Shown here in pieces: positions 41,553-49,898 of a DNA stretch of 64,000 nucleotides; position 1 is the first letter of the stretch; each line of letters begins with the position of its first letter. This DNA is from Paracoccus denitrificans. GTDB lineage: Bacteria; Pseudomonadota; Alphaproteobacteria; Rhodobacterales; Rhodobacteraceae. The position numbers were made by a program, and so were the translations under genes. The stretch is from NCBI RefSeq assembly GCF_900100045.1, contig NZ_FNEA01000017.1, positions 1 to 64,000 of the forward strand, read 5' to 3'. Under the pieces are notes generated by a model. It ran no database searches and was not told where the DNA came from. It saw only the letters and a program-made list of their open reading frames with translations.

Positions 41553-43033
41553 AGCAGGTCCAGCCGGTAATGCTGGCCCAGCCATTGCTTGAAGTCGCGC
41601 ACGATGTTCAGCGAATCGCGCAGCGCCTGCCGGTCCAGCCGGCCCAGTTCGGTCGGGCGGATACTGTTGTCGGGCGCCTGCCCGCGCGCGATCTGCGCAA
41701 GGTTGCTGTCCAGCTTCAGCGCCATCATGCAATGCAGCGCATCGGCCAGGTCGCGCGCCAGTCCGGCATCGATACGCCCCGCCCCGGCCAGCGCCTGCAG
41801 GCGGGCGCGGGTTCCGGACGCGGCAATGCCATATTCCAGCGCCAGGGCGCGGGTGCCGTGCACGACCGGGAAGATGCCCAGCTTCTTGAGATCGATCTCG
41901 GCCGCCTCGGGGCCGCGCATGCCCGGCAGGCGGCGCCACCAGCCGCCCTCGGCCCCGCTGTCGAACTGCCGGATCGCGGCGGCGAAACGGGCGTAAAAGC
42001 TGTCGCTGCCGGTCAGCATGCGCTGCAACCGATCCCGCAAGGCGGCCAGCAGGCTTTCGTCCCCGGCGACGGCGGCGGCATCGAGGAAAATGGCCAGGTT
42101 CATCGGCCCCTCGGGATCGTCGCCATGGATCCAGTCGCGCAGCGTGTCGCCAAAGGCCTGCACGCTCTGGCACCACAGGGGCCGGCTCAGCATGATGCCG
42201 CCGGGACAGGGCGGATAGCCGAAAGAGATCAGTGCCTCGGTAAAGGCCTGCGTCACGCGGTCGAGCCCGTCGAAGGCAAAGCCGTCGCGCAGGATCAGTG
42301 CATTGTCCTGATCGGTGCGGATGATCTGTTCGGACCGGCCCTCGCTGCCCATGACGATCAGGCAGCTGTTATCGCGCAGGGCCTGCGGCGCCAGCATCTG
42401 CCACAGCCTGCGAAAGATCTGCCGGTTCAGCGCCCCGACCAGCCCGGCGATGACCTCGATGCGAACGCCGTCCTCGTGCAGCACGCGGATCAGCGCCTCG
42501 ACCTGGGCGGCGGGCCGGGCCAGTTCGGCCGGGCTTGTCGCCCGCGCGATCTCGGCCGAGATCAGGTGCGACTGGTTGGCCAGAAAGCCCATCAGGTCCA
42601 TCTGGCTGAGGATGCCGACCACCTCGTCTCCGTCGCGCACCAGCACGCGATGGATGCGGTGCCGCAGCATCAGCATCATCGCGTCGTAAAGATCGTCCTC
42701 GACCGAGACCGACCAGGGCGTGAAGCTGGTGAAGTCGCGCACCTTCAGCGACGCGGGCGGCGCATCGCGCAGGATGGCCTGCACCAGATTGGTCGTGGTG
42801 AAGATGCCCAGCCTGTCGCCGTCGCGCACCAGCGCATCGGCGATGCCGCGCGCCGCAAGCTCGCCGCACAGCGTCACCAGGTCGGTTTCGGCATCGACGA
42901 AATGCGGCTTGCGCAGGATGGCATCGCGCACCCGCGCGGTGACCAGCGTCACCATCTCGCGCTGCTCGTGGCGCAGCGCCTGATCGCCGGCCGTCACCGC
43001 CGGCATCCCCGCCGCATCGTCCGCGCGAGCCAA
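41549..43033 (-). CDS. CBS-domain DUF294-type nucleotidyltransferase
   Basis: A 494-aa cytosolic protein. Residues about 35-155 hold a CBS pair (LVRDGDRLGIFTTTNLVQAIL; HRVLVRDGDEVVGILSQMDLMGF). A putative nucleotidyltransferase core follows (LIVMGSEGRSEQIIRTDQDNALIL, with GS and DxD-like acids), then a C-terminal substrate-binding region. This PII-uridylyltransferase-related protein accompanies CrbS-type kinases and is presumed to modify or signal with a nucleotide. The start is uncertain: TTG at 43033, with an internal ATG at 43006. The first gene of the operon. Confidence 0.82.
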   Translation of the reverse strand: MARADDAAGMPAVTAGDQALRHEQREMVTLVTARVRDAILRKPHFVDAETDLVTLCGELAARGIADALVRDGDRLGIFTTTNLVQAILRDAPPASLKVRDFTSFTPWSVSVEDDLYDAMMLMLRHRIHRVLVRDGDEVVGILSQMDLMGFLANQSHLISAEIARATSPAELARPAAQVEALIRVLHEDGVRIEVIAGLVGALNRQIFRRLWQMLAPQALRDNSCLIVMGSEGRSEQIIRTDQDNALILRDGFAFDGLDRVTQAFTEALISFGYPPCPGGIMLSRPLWCQSVQAFGDTLRDWIHGDDPEGPMNLAIFLDAAAVAGDESLLAALRDRLQRMLTGSDSFYARFAAAIRQFDSGAEGGWWRRLPGMRGPEAAEIDLKKLGIFPVVHGTRALALEYGIAASGTRARLQALAGAGRIDAGLARDLADALHCMMALKLDSNLAQIARGQAPDNSIRPTELGRLDRQALRDSLNIVRDFKQWLGQHYRLDLL

Positions 43034-43242
43034 ACCATAACCCCAGAGGAATCACCCATGGATCTCTCTGCCCCCTCCCGACCCTTTAACAGCGACCGGC
43101 ACAACCCTCGCGGGGCTGCACCGGGCGCCAATTCGGCACTCCTCCTGCTCGCAATACCTTGATAAGCCTAAGCGAGGGCGTTTCACAACATCCTTGCTGC
43201 ACGGCGTCTCATGCGAAAGGGGGACGAAGGGGTAAATCGGGC

Positions 43243-44568
43243 CTAGCGTTCGGCGGCGCGGAACTCCAGCTTGCCCGACAGCAGGATGGCCACGGTCGAA
43301 CAGATCGCACCCGAAAGCAGGTAAAGCCCCGCCGCCGACAATCCCAGCCAGGTCGACAGCAAAAGCGCGGTCAGCGGCGCGAAGCCGGCGCCGAACATCC
43401 AGGCCAGATCCGAGACGATGGCCGAGCCGGTATAGCGGTTGCGCGCCTCGAACAGCGAGGCGACCGCGCCGGAACTTTGCCCGAAGCTGAGGCCGAGGAT
43501 GAAGAACCCGACGATCATGTAGACCAGTTCGCCGGTCTTGCCCGCCGACAGAAGCAGCGGCGCCAGCGCGGCAAAGCAGCCGATCAGCAATGCCCCCACC
43601 AGCAGCAGGTTGCGCCGCCCGATGCGGTCGGCCAGCCAGCCCGACAGCAGGATGGCCAGGATGCCGCCGGTCGCCGCCACCGCCTCGATGATCAGGAAGC
43701 TGAGCAGCGTCTCGTCTGTGTAGAGATAGATCCAGGACAGCGGATAGACCGTGACCATATGGAACATGGCGAAACTGGCCAGCGGCACGAAGATGCCGAT
43801 GAGGATCGCGCCGCCATCCTCGCGCAGGGTCTTGCCGATGCGGGTCGGCTGGAGTTCGCGCGATTCGAAAAGCTCGGCGAATTCCTCGGTCGCGACGATG
43901 CGCAGCCGCGCGAACAGCGCCACCACGTTGACCGAGAAGGCGACGAAGAACGGATAGCGCCAGCCCCAGTCCAGGAAGTCCTGCGCGGTCAGGTTGGCCG
44001 CCAGATAGGCGAAAAGCAGGCTGGCGACGATCAGCCCGATGGGCGCGCCAAGCTGTGGCACCATGGCGTAAAAGCCGCGGCGGCTGCGCGGCGCCGTCAG
44101 CGCCAGAAGCGAGGGCATGCCGTCCCAGGCACCCCCCAGCGCCAGCCCCTGCGCGATTCGCAGCACGGCCAGGATGACGACGGCCCAGCCGCCCACGTTC
44201 TCATAGCTGGGGATCAGGCCCATGGCGACGGTCGCGGTCCCCATCAGGAACAGCGCCGCCGTCAGCTTGGTGACGCGCCCGTGGCGGCGGTCGATGCTCA
44301 TGAACAGCGCACTGCCCAGCGGCCGGGCAACGAAGGCCAGCGCCAGCAGCGCGAATGACAAGAGCGTCCCGGTCAGCGGATCGGTGAAGGGAAAGATCCG
44401 CTGCGGAAAGACGATCACCGAAGCGATGGCAAAGACGAAGAAATCGAAGAATTCCGAAGCGCGCCCGATGATGACGCCCACGGCGACATCCGAGGGCGAA
44501 ACCCTGTGGTGGCCATGCGCTGACGGGACGGCCGATTGCACGGCGGGCGTGGAGGAGGATGTGCTCAT
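43243..44568 (-). CDS. MFS transporter, metabolite:H+ symporter family
   Basis: A 441-aa carrier with 12 predicted helices: IIGRASEFFDFFVFAIASVIVFP at helix 1 and RPLGSALFMSIDRRHGRV between helices 2 and 3, the signature loop of the KgtP/ShiA/ProP group. It imports small carboxylates or osmolytes; substrate unknown. MSTSS at 44568 chosen as start. It is divergent from the quinol oxidase operon across a 221-bp gap that contains an FNR-type box. Confidence 0.87.
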   Translation of the reverse strand: MSTSSSTPAVQSAVPSAHGHHRVSPSDVAVGVIIGRASEFFDFFVFAIASVIVFPQRIFPFTDPLTGTLLSFALLALAFVARPLGSALFMSIDRRHGRVTKLTAALFLMGTATVAMGLIPSYENVGGWAVVILAVLRIAQGLALGGAWDGMPSLLALTAPRSRRGFYAMVPQLGAPIGLIVASLLFAYLAANLTAQDFLDWGWRYPFFVAFSVNVVALFARLRIVATEEFAELFESRELQPTRIGKTLREDGGAILIGIFVPLASFAMFHMVTVYPLSWIYLYTDETLLSFLIIEAVAATGGILAILLSGWLADRIGRRNLLLVGALLIGCFAALAPLLLSAGKTGELVYMIVGFFILGLSFGQSSGAVASLFEARNRYTGSAIVSDLAWMFGAGFAPLTALLLSTWLGLSAAGLYLLSGAICSTVAILLSGKLEFRAAER

Positions 44569-44697
44569 GTTTTTCCGAGGAATCCGATGCGATCCAGATT
44601 CGTGCCGGGCACGGGCCAACCCGCCGCGGCGTTTCCATCCCTATTGGTGCCGGAAGCGAGAACTGAACTGTATAGGACAAAACGTCGCATGGCGAGC

Positions 44698-44711
44698 TTG
44701 ACCTAGATCAA
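44698..44711. promoter_or_regulatory. FNR-type box upstream of quinol oxidase operon
   Basis: TTGAC-CTAG-ATCAA: both half-sites match the FNR consensus (TTGAT-N4-ATCAA) at nine of ten positions. It lies 79 bp before the cyoA start and 130 bp from the MFS start, so oxygen-responsive control of the oxidase is likely. Confidence 0.75.
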
Positions 44712-44789
44712 GGTAATTCACCCCGTGCCATGTTGCAGCCCTGCGACTCAGCCGTCCGCACCTGTCGCTCACCGACATCGGGTAGTCCA

Positions 44790-45992
44790 ATGACCTACAT
44801 ACGAAAATTCGCCCGCCTGCCCTGGCTTGCCTTGCTGATTCCCCTTGCCGCCTGCAAGGCCGAGGTCCTGGCGCCCGCCGGGGACGTGGCGGCGCGACAG
44901 CGCGACCTCCTGGTGATCTCGACGCTGCTGATGCTGCTGATCATCGTGCCGGTGATGGTGCTGACGGTGGTTTTTGCCCGCCGCTACCGCGAGAGGAACA
45001 AGGACGCCGACTACCGGCCGGACTGGGACCACTCGACCAAGCTGGAATTCGTGATCTGGGGGGCACCGCTTCTCATCATCATCACGCTGGGCGCGCTGAC
45101 CTGGGTGGGCACGCATCTGCTGGACCCCTATCGGCCGCTGGACCGCATCAGCGCCGACCGGCCGCTGACCGAAGAGCACAGGCCCTTGCCGGTGCAGGTG
45201 GTGGCGATGGACTGGAAATGGCTGTTCATCTATCCCGAGCAGGGCATCGCCTCGGTCAACGAGATGGCCGTGCCGGTGGATCGCCCGGTCGAGTTCACGC
45301 TGACCTCGACCTCGGTGATGAACGCCTTCTACATTCCCGCGATGGCCGGCATGATCTATGCCATGCCGGGGATGGAGACCAAGCTGAACGGCGTCTTCAA
45401 CCATCCCGGCGAATACAAGGGCATCGCCTCGCATTATTCGGGCCACGGCTTTTCGGGGATGCATTTCAAGGCCCATGCCACCGACGAGGCAGGCTTCGAC
45501 GCCTGGATCGAAAAGGCCCGCGCCTCGGGCGGCACGCTGGACCGCCCGCGCTATCTGGAGCTGGAGGCACCCAGCGAGAACGTGCCGCCGATGTCCTTTG
45601 CCGAGGTCGATCCGCATCTGTTCCAGCGCATCGTGAACATGTGCGTGGAGCCGGGCAAGATCTGCATGGCCGAGATGATGGCGCTGGACGCGCAGGGCGG
45701 CACCGGGCTTGCCGGCACCATGAACATGACCCGGTTGACCTATGACAAGGACCAGCGCCGCGGCACCCGCGCGCCGGTGCTGGGATGGGAGCCCTTCCAG
45801 GTCGCCTCGTTCTGCACGCCCGAGGATTCGGCGCTGATGTTCGGCAAATCGCCCGAACTGGCGCGCGCGCCGGTGGACATGACGCCGATGCGCGGCCACG
45901 CGTTGACCCCTCCGAAAGGGCCCTTCACCCCCTCGCAAGACAATGCCGTCACCTTGCTCGATCCGGCTGCGGATCGGGCGCGGAACTTCTGA
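44790..45992 (+). CDS. cyoA: Quinol oxidase subunit II
   Basis: A 400-aa membrane lipoprotein. Signal peptide with lipobox LIPLAAC (Cys as lipid site), two membrane helices (LLVISTLLMLLIIVPVMVL; VIWGAPLLIIITLGALTWV) and a cupredoxin-like periplasmic domain (VQVVAMDWKWLFIYPEQG). The CuA-binding Cys/His set of cytochrome c oxidases is absent, as expected for a quinol-oxidising enzyme. ATG at 44790; an upstream frame extension lacks a lipoprotein signal. First of five tightly linked oxidase genes (cyoABCD or qoxABCD). Confidence 0.93.
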   Translation: MTYIRKFARLPWLALLIPLAACKAEVLAPAGDVAARQRDLLVISTLLMLLIIVPVMVLTVVFARRYRERNKDADYRPDWDHSTKLEFVIWGAPLLIIITLGALTWVGTHLLDPYRPLDRISADRPLTEEHRPLPVQVVAMDWKWLFIYPEQGIASVNEMAVPVDRPVEFTLTSTSVMNAFYIPAMAGMIYAMPGMETKLNGVFNHPGEYKGIASHYSGHGFSGMHFKAHATDEAGFDAWIEKARASGGTLDRPRYLELEAPSENVPPMSFAEVDPHLFQRIVNMCVEPGKICMAEMMALDAQGGTGLAGTMNMTRLTYDKDQRRGTRAPVLGWEPFQVASFCTPEDSALMFGKSPELARAPVDMTPMRGHALTPPKGPFTPSQDNAVTLLDPAADRARNF

Positions 45993-46004
45993 TCGGACGC
46001 AAGC

Positions 46005-48011
46005 ATGGCTACGTTTTCCAACGAAACCACCTTTCTTCTTGGCCGGCTGAACTGGGACGCGATCCCCAAGGAGCCGATCGTCTGGGCGACCTTCGTCGTC
46101 GTCGCCATCGGCGGCATCGCGGCCCTGGCGGCGCTGACGAAATACCGGCTTTGGGGCTGGCTCTGGCGCGAGTGGTTCACCTCGGTCGACCACAAGAAGA
46201 TCGGCATCATGTATATCGTGCTGGCGCTGATCATGTTCGTGCGCGGCTTTGCCGATGCGATCATGATGCGGCTGCAGCAGGTCTGGGCCTTCGGCGGCTC
46301 CGAGGGCTACCTGAACAGCCACCACTACGACCAGATCTTCACGGCGCATGGCGTCATCATGATCTTCTTCGTGGCTATGCCCTTCATCACCGGGCTGATG
46401 AACTATGTCGTGCCGCTGCAGATCGGCGCGCGCGACGTGTCCTTTCCTTTCCTCAACAACTTTTCGTTCTGGATGACGGTGGGCGGCGCGGTGATCACCA
46501 TGGCCTCGCTGTTCCTGGGCGAGTTCGCACAGACCGGCTGGCTGGCCTTTCCGCCGCTTTCGGGCATCGGCTACAGCCCCTGGGTCGGGGTGGACTATTA
46601 CATCTGGGGCTTGCAGGTCGCGGGCGTCGGCACCACGCTGTCGGGGATCAACCTGCTGGTGACGATCCTGAAGATGCGTGCGCCGGGCATGACGATGATG
46701 CGGATGCCGATCTTCACCTGGACCTCGTTCTGCGCCAACATCCTGATCGTCGCCTCGTTCCCGGTGCTGACCATGACGCTGATCCTGCTGACGCTGGATC
46801 GCTATGTGGGCACCAACTTCTTCACCAACGACCTTGGCGGCAATCCGATGATGTATATCAACCTCATCTGGATCTGGGGCCACCCCGAGGTCTATATCCT
46901 GATCCTGCCGCTGTTCGGCGTGTTTTCCGAAGTCACCTCGACCTTCTCGGGCAAGCGGCTGTTCGGCTATTCCTCGATGGTCTATGCCACGGTCTGCATC
47001 ACGGTGCTCAGCTACCTGGTCTGGCTGCATCACTTCTTCACCATGGGCTCGGGCGCATCGGTGAACTCGTTCTTCGGGATCACCACGATGATCATCTCGA
47101 TCCCGACCGGGGCCAAGCTCTTCAACTGGCTCTTCACCATGTATCGCGGTCGCATCCGCTATGAGCTGCCGATGATGTGGACCATCGCCTTCATGCTGAC
47201 CTTCGTGATCGGCGGCATGACGGGCGTGCTGCTGGCCGTGCCGCCGGCGGATTTCGTGCTGCACAATTCGCTGTTCCTGATCGCGCATTTCCACAACGTC
47301 ATCATCGGCGGCGTGCTGTTCGGCCTGTTCGCCGCCATCAACTTCTGGTGGCCCAAGGCATTCGGGTTCAAGCTGGACGTGTTCTGGGGCAAGGTCTCGT
47401 TCTGGTTCTGGGTCGTCGGCTTCTGGGCCGCCTTCATGCCGCTGTATATCCTGGGGCTGATGGGCGTGACCCGGCGGCTGCGCGTCTTCGACGATCCCGA
47501 CCTGCGGATCTGGTTCGCCATCGCGGCCTTCGGCGCGGTGCTGATCGCCTGCGGCATCGCGGCCATGTTCGTGCAGTTTGGCGTCTCGATCCTGCGCCGC
47601 GACCGGCCGGAGTACCGCGACGTCAGCGGCGATCCCTGGGACGGGCGGACGCTGGAATGGGCGACCTCGTCGCCGCCGCCGGCCTATAACTTCGCCTTCA
47701 ACCCGATCTCGCACGGGCTGGATACCTGGTGGGAGATGAAGCAGCAGGGCGCCACCCGCCCGACCGGCGGCTATATGCCGATCCACATGCCGAAGAACAC
47801 CGGCACGGGCGTGATCCTGGCGGCGCTGGCCACGGTCTGCGGCATGGCGCTGGTCTGGTATGTCTGGTGGCTGGCGGCCCTGAGCTTCCTCGGCATCATC
47901 GCGGTCTCGATCGCGCATACCTTCAACTACAACCGCGACTATTACATCCCCGTCTCGGAAATCGAGGCGACCGAGGATGCCCGGACGCGCCAGCTTGCGC
48001 AGGGGGTTTGA
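46005..48011 (+). CDS. cyoB: Quinol oxidase subunit I (haem-copper)
   Basis: A 668-aa catalytic subunit with about 15 helices. Low-spin haem ligand in [12 protein letters not shown] (residue 115 region), CuB histidines in [12 protein letters not shown] and WLHHFFTMG, and the high-spin haem ligand near HFHNVIIGG. The D-pathway motif [20 protein letters not shown] is present. It oxidises ubiquinol and pumps protons in the cytoplasmic membrane. It begins 12 bp after cyoA and ends 3 bp before cyoC. Confidence 0.96.
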   Translation: MATFSNETTFLLGRLNWDAIPKEPIVWATFVVVAIGGIAALAALTKYRLWGWLWREWFTSVDHKKIGIMYIVLALIMFVRGFADAIMMRLQQVWAFGGSEGYLNSHHYDQIFTAHGVIMIFFVAMPFITGLMNYVVPLQIGARDVSFPFLNNFSFWMTVGGAVITMASLFLGEFAQTGWLAFPPLSGIGYSPWVGVDYYIWGLQVAGVGTTLSGINLLVTILKMRAPGMTMMRMPIFTWTSFCANILIVASFPVLTMTLILLTLDRYVGTNFFTNDLGGNPMMYINLIWIWGHPEVYILILPLFGVFSEVTSTFSGKRLFGYSSMVYATVCITVLSYLVWLHHFFTMGSGASVNSFFGITTMIISIPTGAKLFNWLFTMYRGRIRYELPMMWTIAFMLTFVIGGMTGVLLAVPPADFVLHNSLFLIAHFHNVIIGGVLFGLFAAINFWWPKAFGFKLDVFWGKVSFWFWVVGFWAAFMPLYILGLMGVTRRLRVFDDPDLRIWFAIAAFGAVLIACGIAAMFVQFGVSILRRDRPEYRDVSGDPWDGRTLEWATSSPPPAYNFAFNPISHGLDTWWEMKQQGATRPTGGYMPIHMPKNTGTGVILAALATVCGMALVWYVWWLAALSFLGIIAVSIAHTFNYNRDYYIPVSEIEATEDARTRQLAQGV

Positions 48012-48014
48012 GAC

Positions 48015-48632
48015 ATGAGCCACGCGACGACCGACACCATGCGCCAATACTGGGAGCTTGAGCCCCACCACCACCCCGAGGGCGCCTCGACCAGCCTGGG
48101 CTTCTGGGTCTACCTGATGAGCGACTGCCTGATGTTCGCGGTGCTCTTCGCGGTCTATGGCGTGCTGGGCACCAGCTTCGCCGCCGGGCCGGGGCCGAAA
48201 GACCTGTTCGACCTGGAACTGGTGGCGGTCAACACCGCCATGCTGCTGCTGTCGTCGATCACCTTCGGCTTCGCCATGCTGGCCATGGGCAAGGGCGACC
48301 AGCGCGGCACGCTGCGCTGGCTGGCGGTCACGCTGTTCTTCGGCCTATGCTTCCTGGCCATCGAGCTTTACGAGTTCCACCACCTGATCCATATCGGCGC
48401 CGGCCCGCAGCGATCCGGGTTCCTGTCGGCCTTCTTCACGCTGGTCGGCACGCATGGGCTGCATGTCACCTTCGGCTCGATCTGGCTGGTGACGCTGATG
48501 GTGCAGATCACCCGGACCGGGCTGATCCCCGCAAACCAGCGCCGCATGGTCTGCCTGTCGATGTTCTGGCACTTCCTCGACGTCATCTGGATCGGCGTCT
48601 TTACCTTCGTCTATCTGCTGGGGATGATCTGA
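48015..48632 (+). CDS. cyoC: Quinol oxidase subunit III
   Basis: A 205-aa subunit with five helices: SLGFWVYLMSDCLMFAVLFAVYGVL, HHLIHIGAGPQRSGFLSAFFTLVGTHGLHV, and a C-terminal FWHFLDVIWIGVFTFVYLLGMI. It stabilises subunit I and has no redox centre. The stop overlaps the cyoD ATG by one base (TGATG). Confidence 0.95.
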   Translation: MSHATTDTMRQYWELEPHHHPEGASTSLGFWVYLMSDCLMFAVLFAVYGVLGTSFAAGPGPKDLFDLELVAVNTAMLLLSSITFGFAMLAMGKGDQRGTLRWLAVTLFFGLCFLAIELYEFHHLIHIGAGPQRSGFLSAFFTLVGTHGLHVTFGSIWLVTLMVQITRTGLIPANQRRMVCLSMFWHFLDVIWIGVFTFVYLLGMI

Positions 48633-49015
48633 TGTCCGCCGAACACGCACATGCCGCACATCACGACGATCACGGCCATGACCACGGCAGCCATGCCTCT
48701 TATATCAAGGGCTTCCTGCTGTCGGTGATCCTGACCGCGATCCCCTTTGGCCTGGTCATGGCCGGCGGCTTCGAAAGCCGCGCCCTGACCGCCGTCACGG
48801 TGATCGGCTTTGCCGTGGTGCAGATCCTGGTCCACATGGTCTATTTCCTGCACATGAACGGCAAGCAGGAAGAGGGCTGGACCATGCTCTCCACCATCTT
48901 CACCGTGGTGGTGGTGGTCATCCTGCTGGCCGGCTCGCTGTGGGTCATGTATCACATGAACACCAACATGATGCCGCAGATGGACCATGAACTGATGCAG
49001 GGCTTCGGTTCGTGA
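48632..49015 (+). CDS. cyoD: Quinol oxidase subunit IV
   Basis: A 127-aa subunit with a His/Asp-rich N-terminus (HAHAAHHDDHGHDHGSH), longer and more histidine-rich than in E. coli CyoD, followed by three helices including VQILVHMVYFLHMNGKQEEGW, the family signature. Needed for assembly of the complex. The histidine tract could bind metal, but that is inference. It overlaps the surf1 GTG start by 4 bp. Confidence 0.94.
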   Translation: MSAEHAHAAHHDDHGHDHGSHASYIKGFLLSVILTAIPFGLVMAGGFESRALTAVTVIGFAVVQILVHMVYFLHMNGKQEEGWTMLSTIFTVVVVVILLAGSLWVMYHMNTNMMPQMDHELMQGFGS

Positions 49016-49704
49016 CCCTGCGCCGGCTGGCGGCGCTGGCCGGGGCGCTGGCGGTCTTCGTGGCGCTGATGGCGCTGGGGGTCTGGCAGGTGCAGCGGCT
49101 GGCCTGGAAGACCGACCTGATCGCCCGGGTCGAGGCGCGTCTGGCCGAGGCCCCGGCACCCGCCCCCGGACCTGCCGAATGGGCCGGGATGGACGCGCGC
49201 GACGCGGAATATCGCCGGGTCTCAGTGACCGGAACCTATCGCGCGGACGGCGACACGCTGGTCAAGGCGGTGACGGAACGCGGGCCGGGCTTCTGGGTGA
49301 TGACGCCGCTGCAAACGCCCGAGGGCTGGACCGTGCTGGTCAATCGCGGCTTCGTGGCGGATGCCGCGCGCGACGACCGCCCCCTGCCCGGCGGCGAGGT
49401 CACGGTGACGGGCCTGCTGCGCATGAGCCAGCCCGGCGGCGCCTTCCTGCGCGGCAACGACCCCCAGGCCGGGCGCTGGTATTCCCGCGACACGGCCGCC
49501 ATCGCCGCCGCGCGGGGCCTTGGCCCGGTCGCGCCCTGGTTTCTGGATGCCGATGCCCACGGCGACGGGGCGCAGCCCGTCGGCGGGCTGACCGTGGTCC
49601 GTTTTCGCAACAGCCATCTGGGCTATGCGGCGACCTGGTTTTCGCTGGCGGCGCTTTGGGCGGGCTGGCTGCTGTGGGCCAGGCGCCGGGGCGCGCGGGA
49701 CTGA
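49012..49704 (+). CDS. SURF1-family oxidase assembly factor
   Basis: A 230-aa membrane protein with N- and C-terminal helices around a periplasmic domain: MALGVWQVQRLAWKTDLIARVEARL, TYRADGDTLVKAVTERGPGFWVMTPL and GHLGYAATWFSLAALWAGW-like closing helix. SURF1 binds haem a and aids its insertion into oxidases. A copy inside a quinol oxidase operon corresponds to Surf1q of Paracoccus denitrificans, a strong genus hint. It starts with GTG overlapping cyoD. Confidence 0.9.
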   Translation: MTLRRLAALAGALAVFVALMALGVWQVQRLAWKTDLIARVEARLAEAPAPAPGPAEWAGMDARDAEYRRVSVTGTYRADGDTLVKAVTERGPGFWVMTPLQTPEGWTVLVNRGFVADAARDDRPLPGGEVTVTGLLRMSQPGGAFLRGNDPQAGRWYSRDTAAIAAARGLGPVAPWFLDADAHGDGAQPVGGLTVVRFRNSHLGYAATWFSLAALWAGWLLWARRRGARD

Positions 49705-49753
49705 CGGGCGCAAAGGGCCCAAAGGCCCAGGGGATCGGGAAAACCCACGCGGC

Positions 49754-49767
49754 TTGACTTGAATCAA
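49754..49767. promoter_or_regulatory. FNR-type box upstream of PHA synthase gene
   Basis: TTGAC-TTGA-ATCAA, with the same half-sites as the box before cyoA. It lies 132 bp before the PHA synthase start, consistent with oxygen-limitation control of the synthase and perhaps the P-type ATPase downstream. Confidence 0.72.
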
Positions 49768-49898
49768 CGTCCTGGCGGCTTGATATTCGCAAGGGTGGGC
49801 AAGATGCTGGCGCCGCCCGGTCGGAATGGCCCAGCCCCGCCCCATCGTCATCCGGTCCCTGCGTGCCCGCGCGCCCCGCGTCCGCCAAGGAGATGCCC

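Noticed and set aside
43058..43162. 34-aa frame with AGAGGA upstream (plus strand)
   Set aside because: The ribosome site is plausible, but the peptide is low-complexity and the region is the promoter area of the opposite-strand nucleotidyltransferase; too weak to list as a gene.
44769..48074. 1101-aa open frame on the minus strand
   Set aside because: It is antisense to cyoA/cyoB, rich in Arg/His/Asp/Gly with no domain, a usual artefact of GC-rich third positions.
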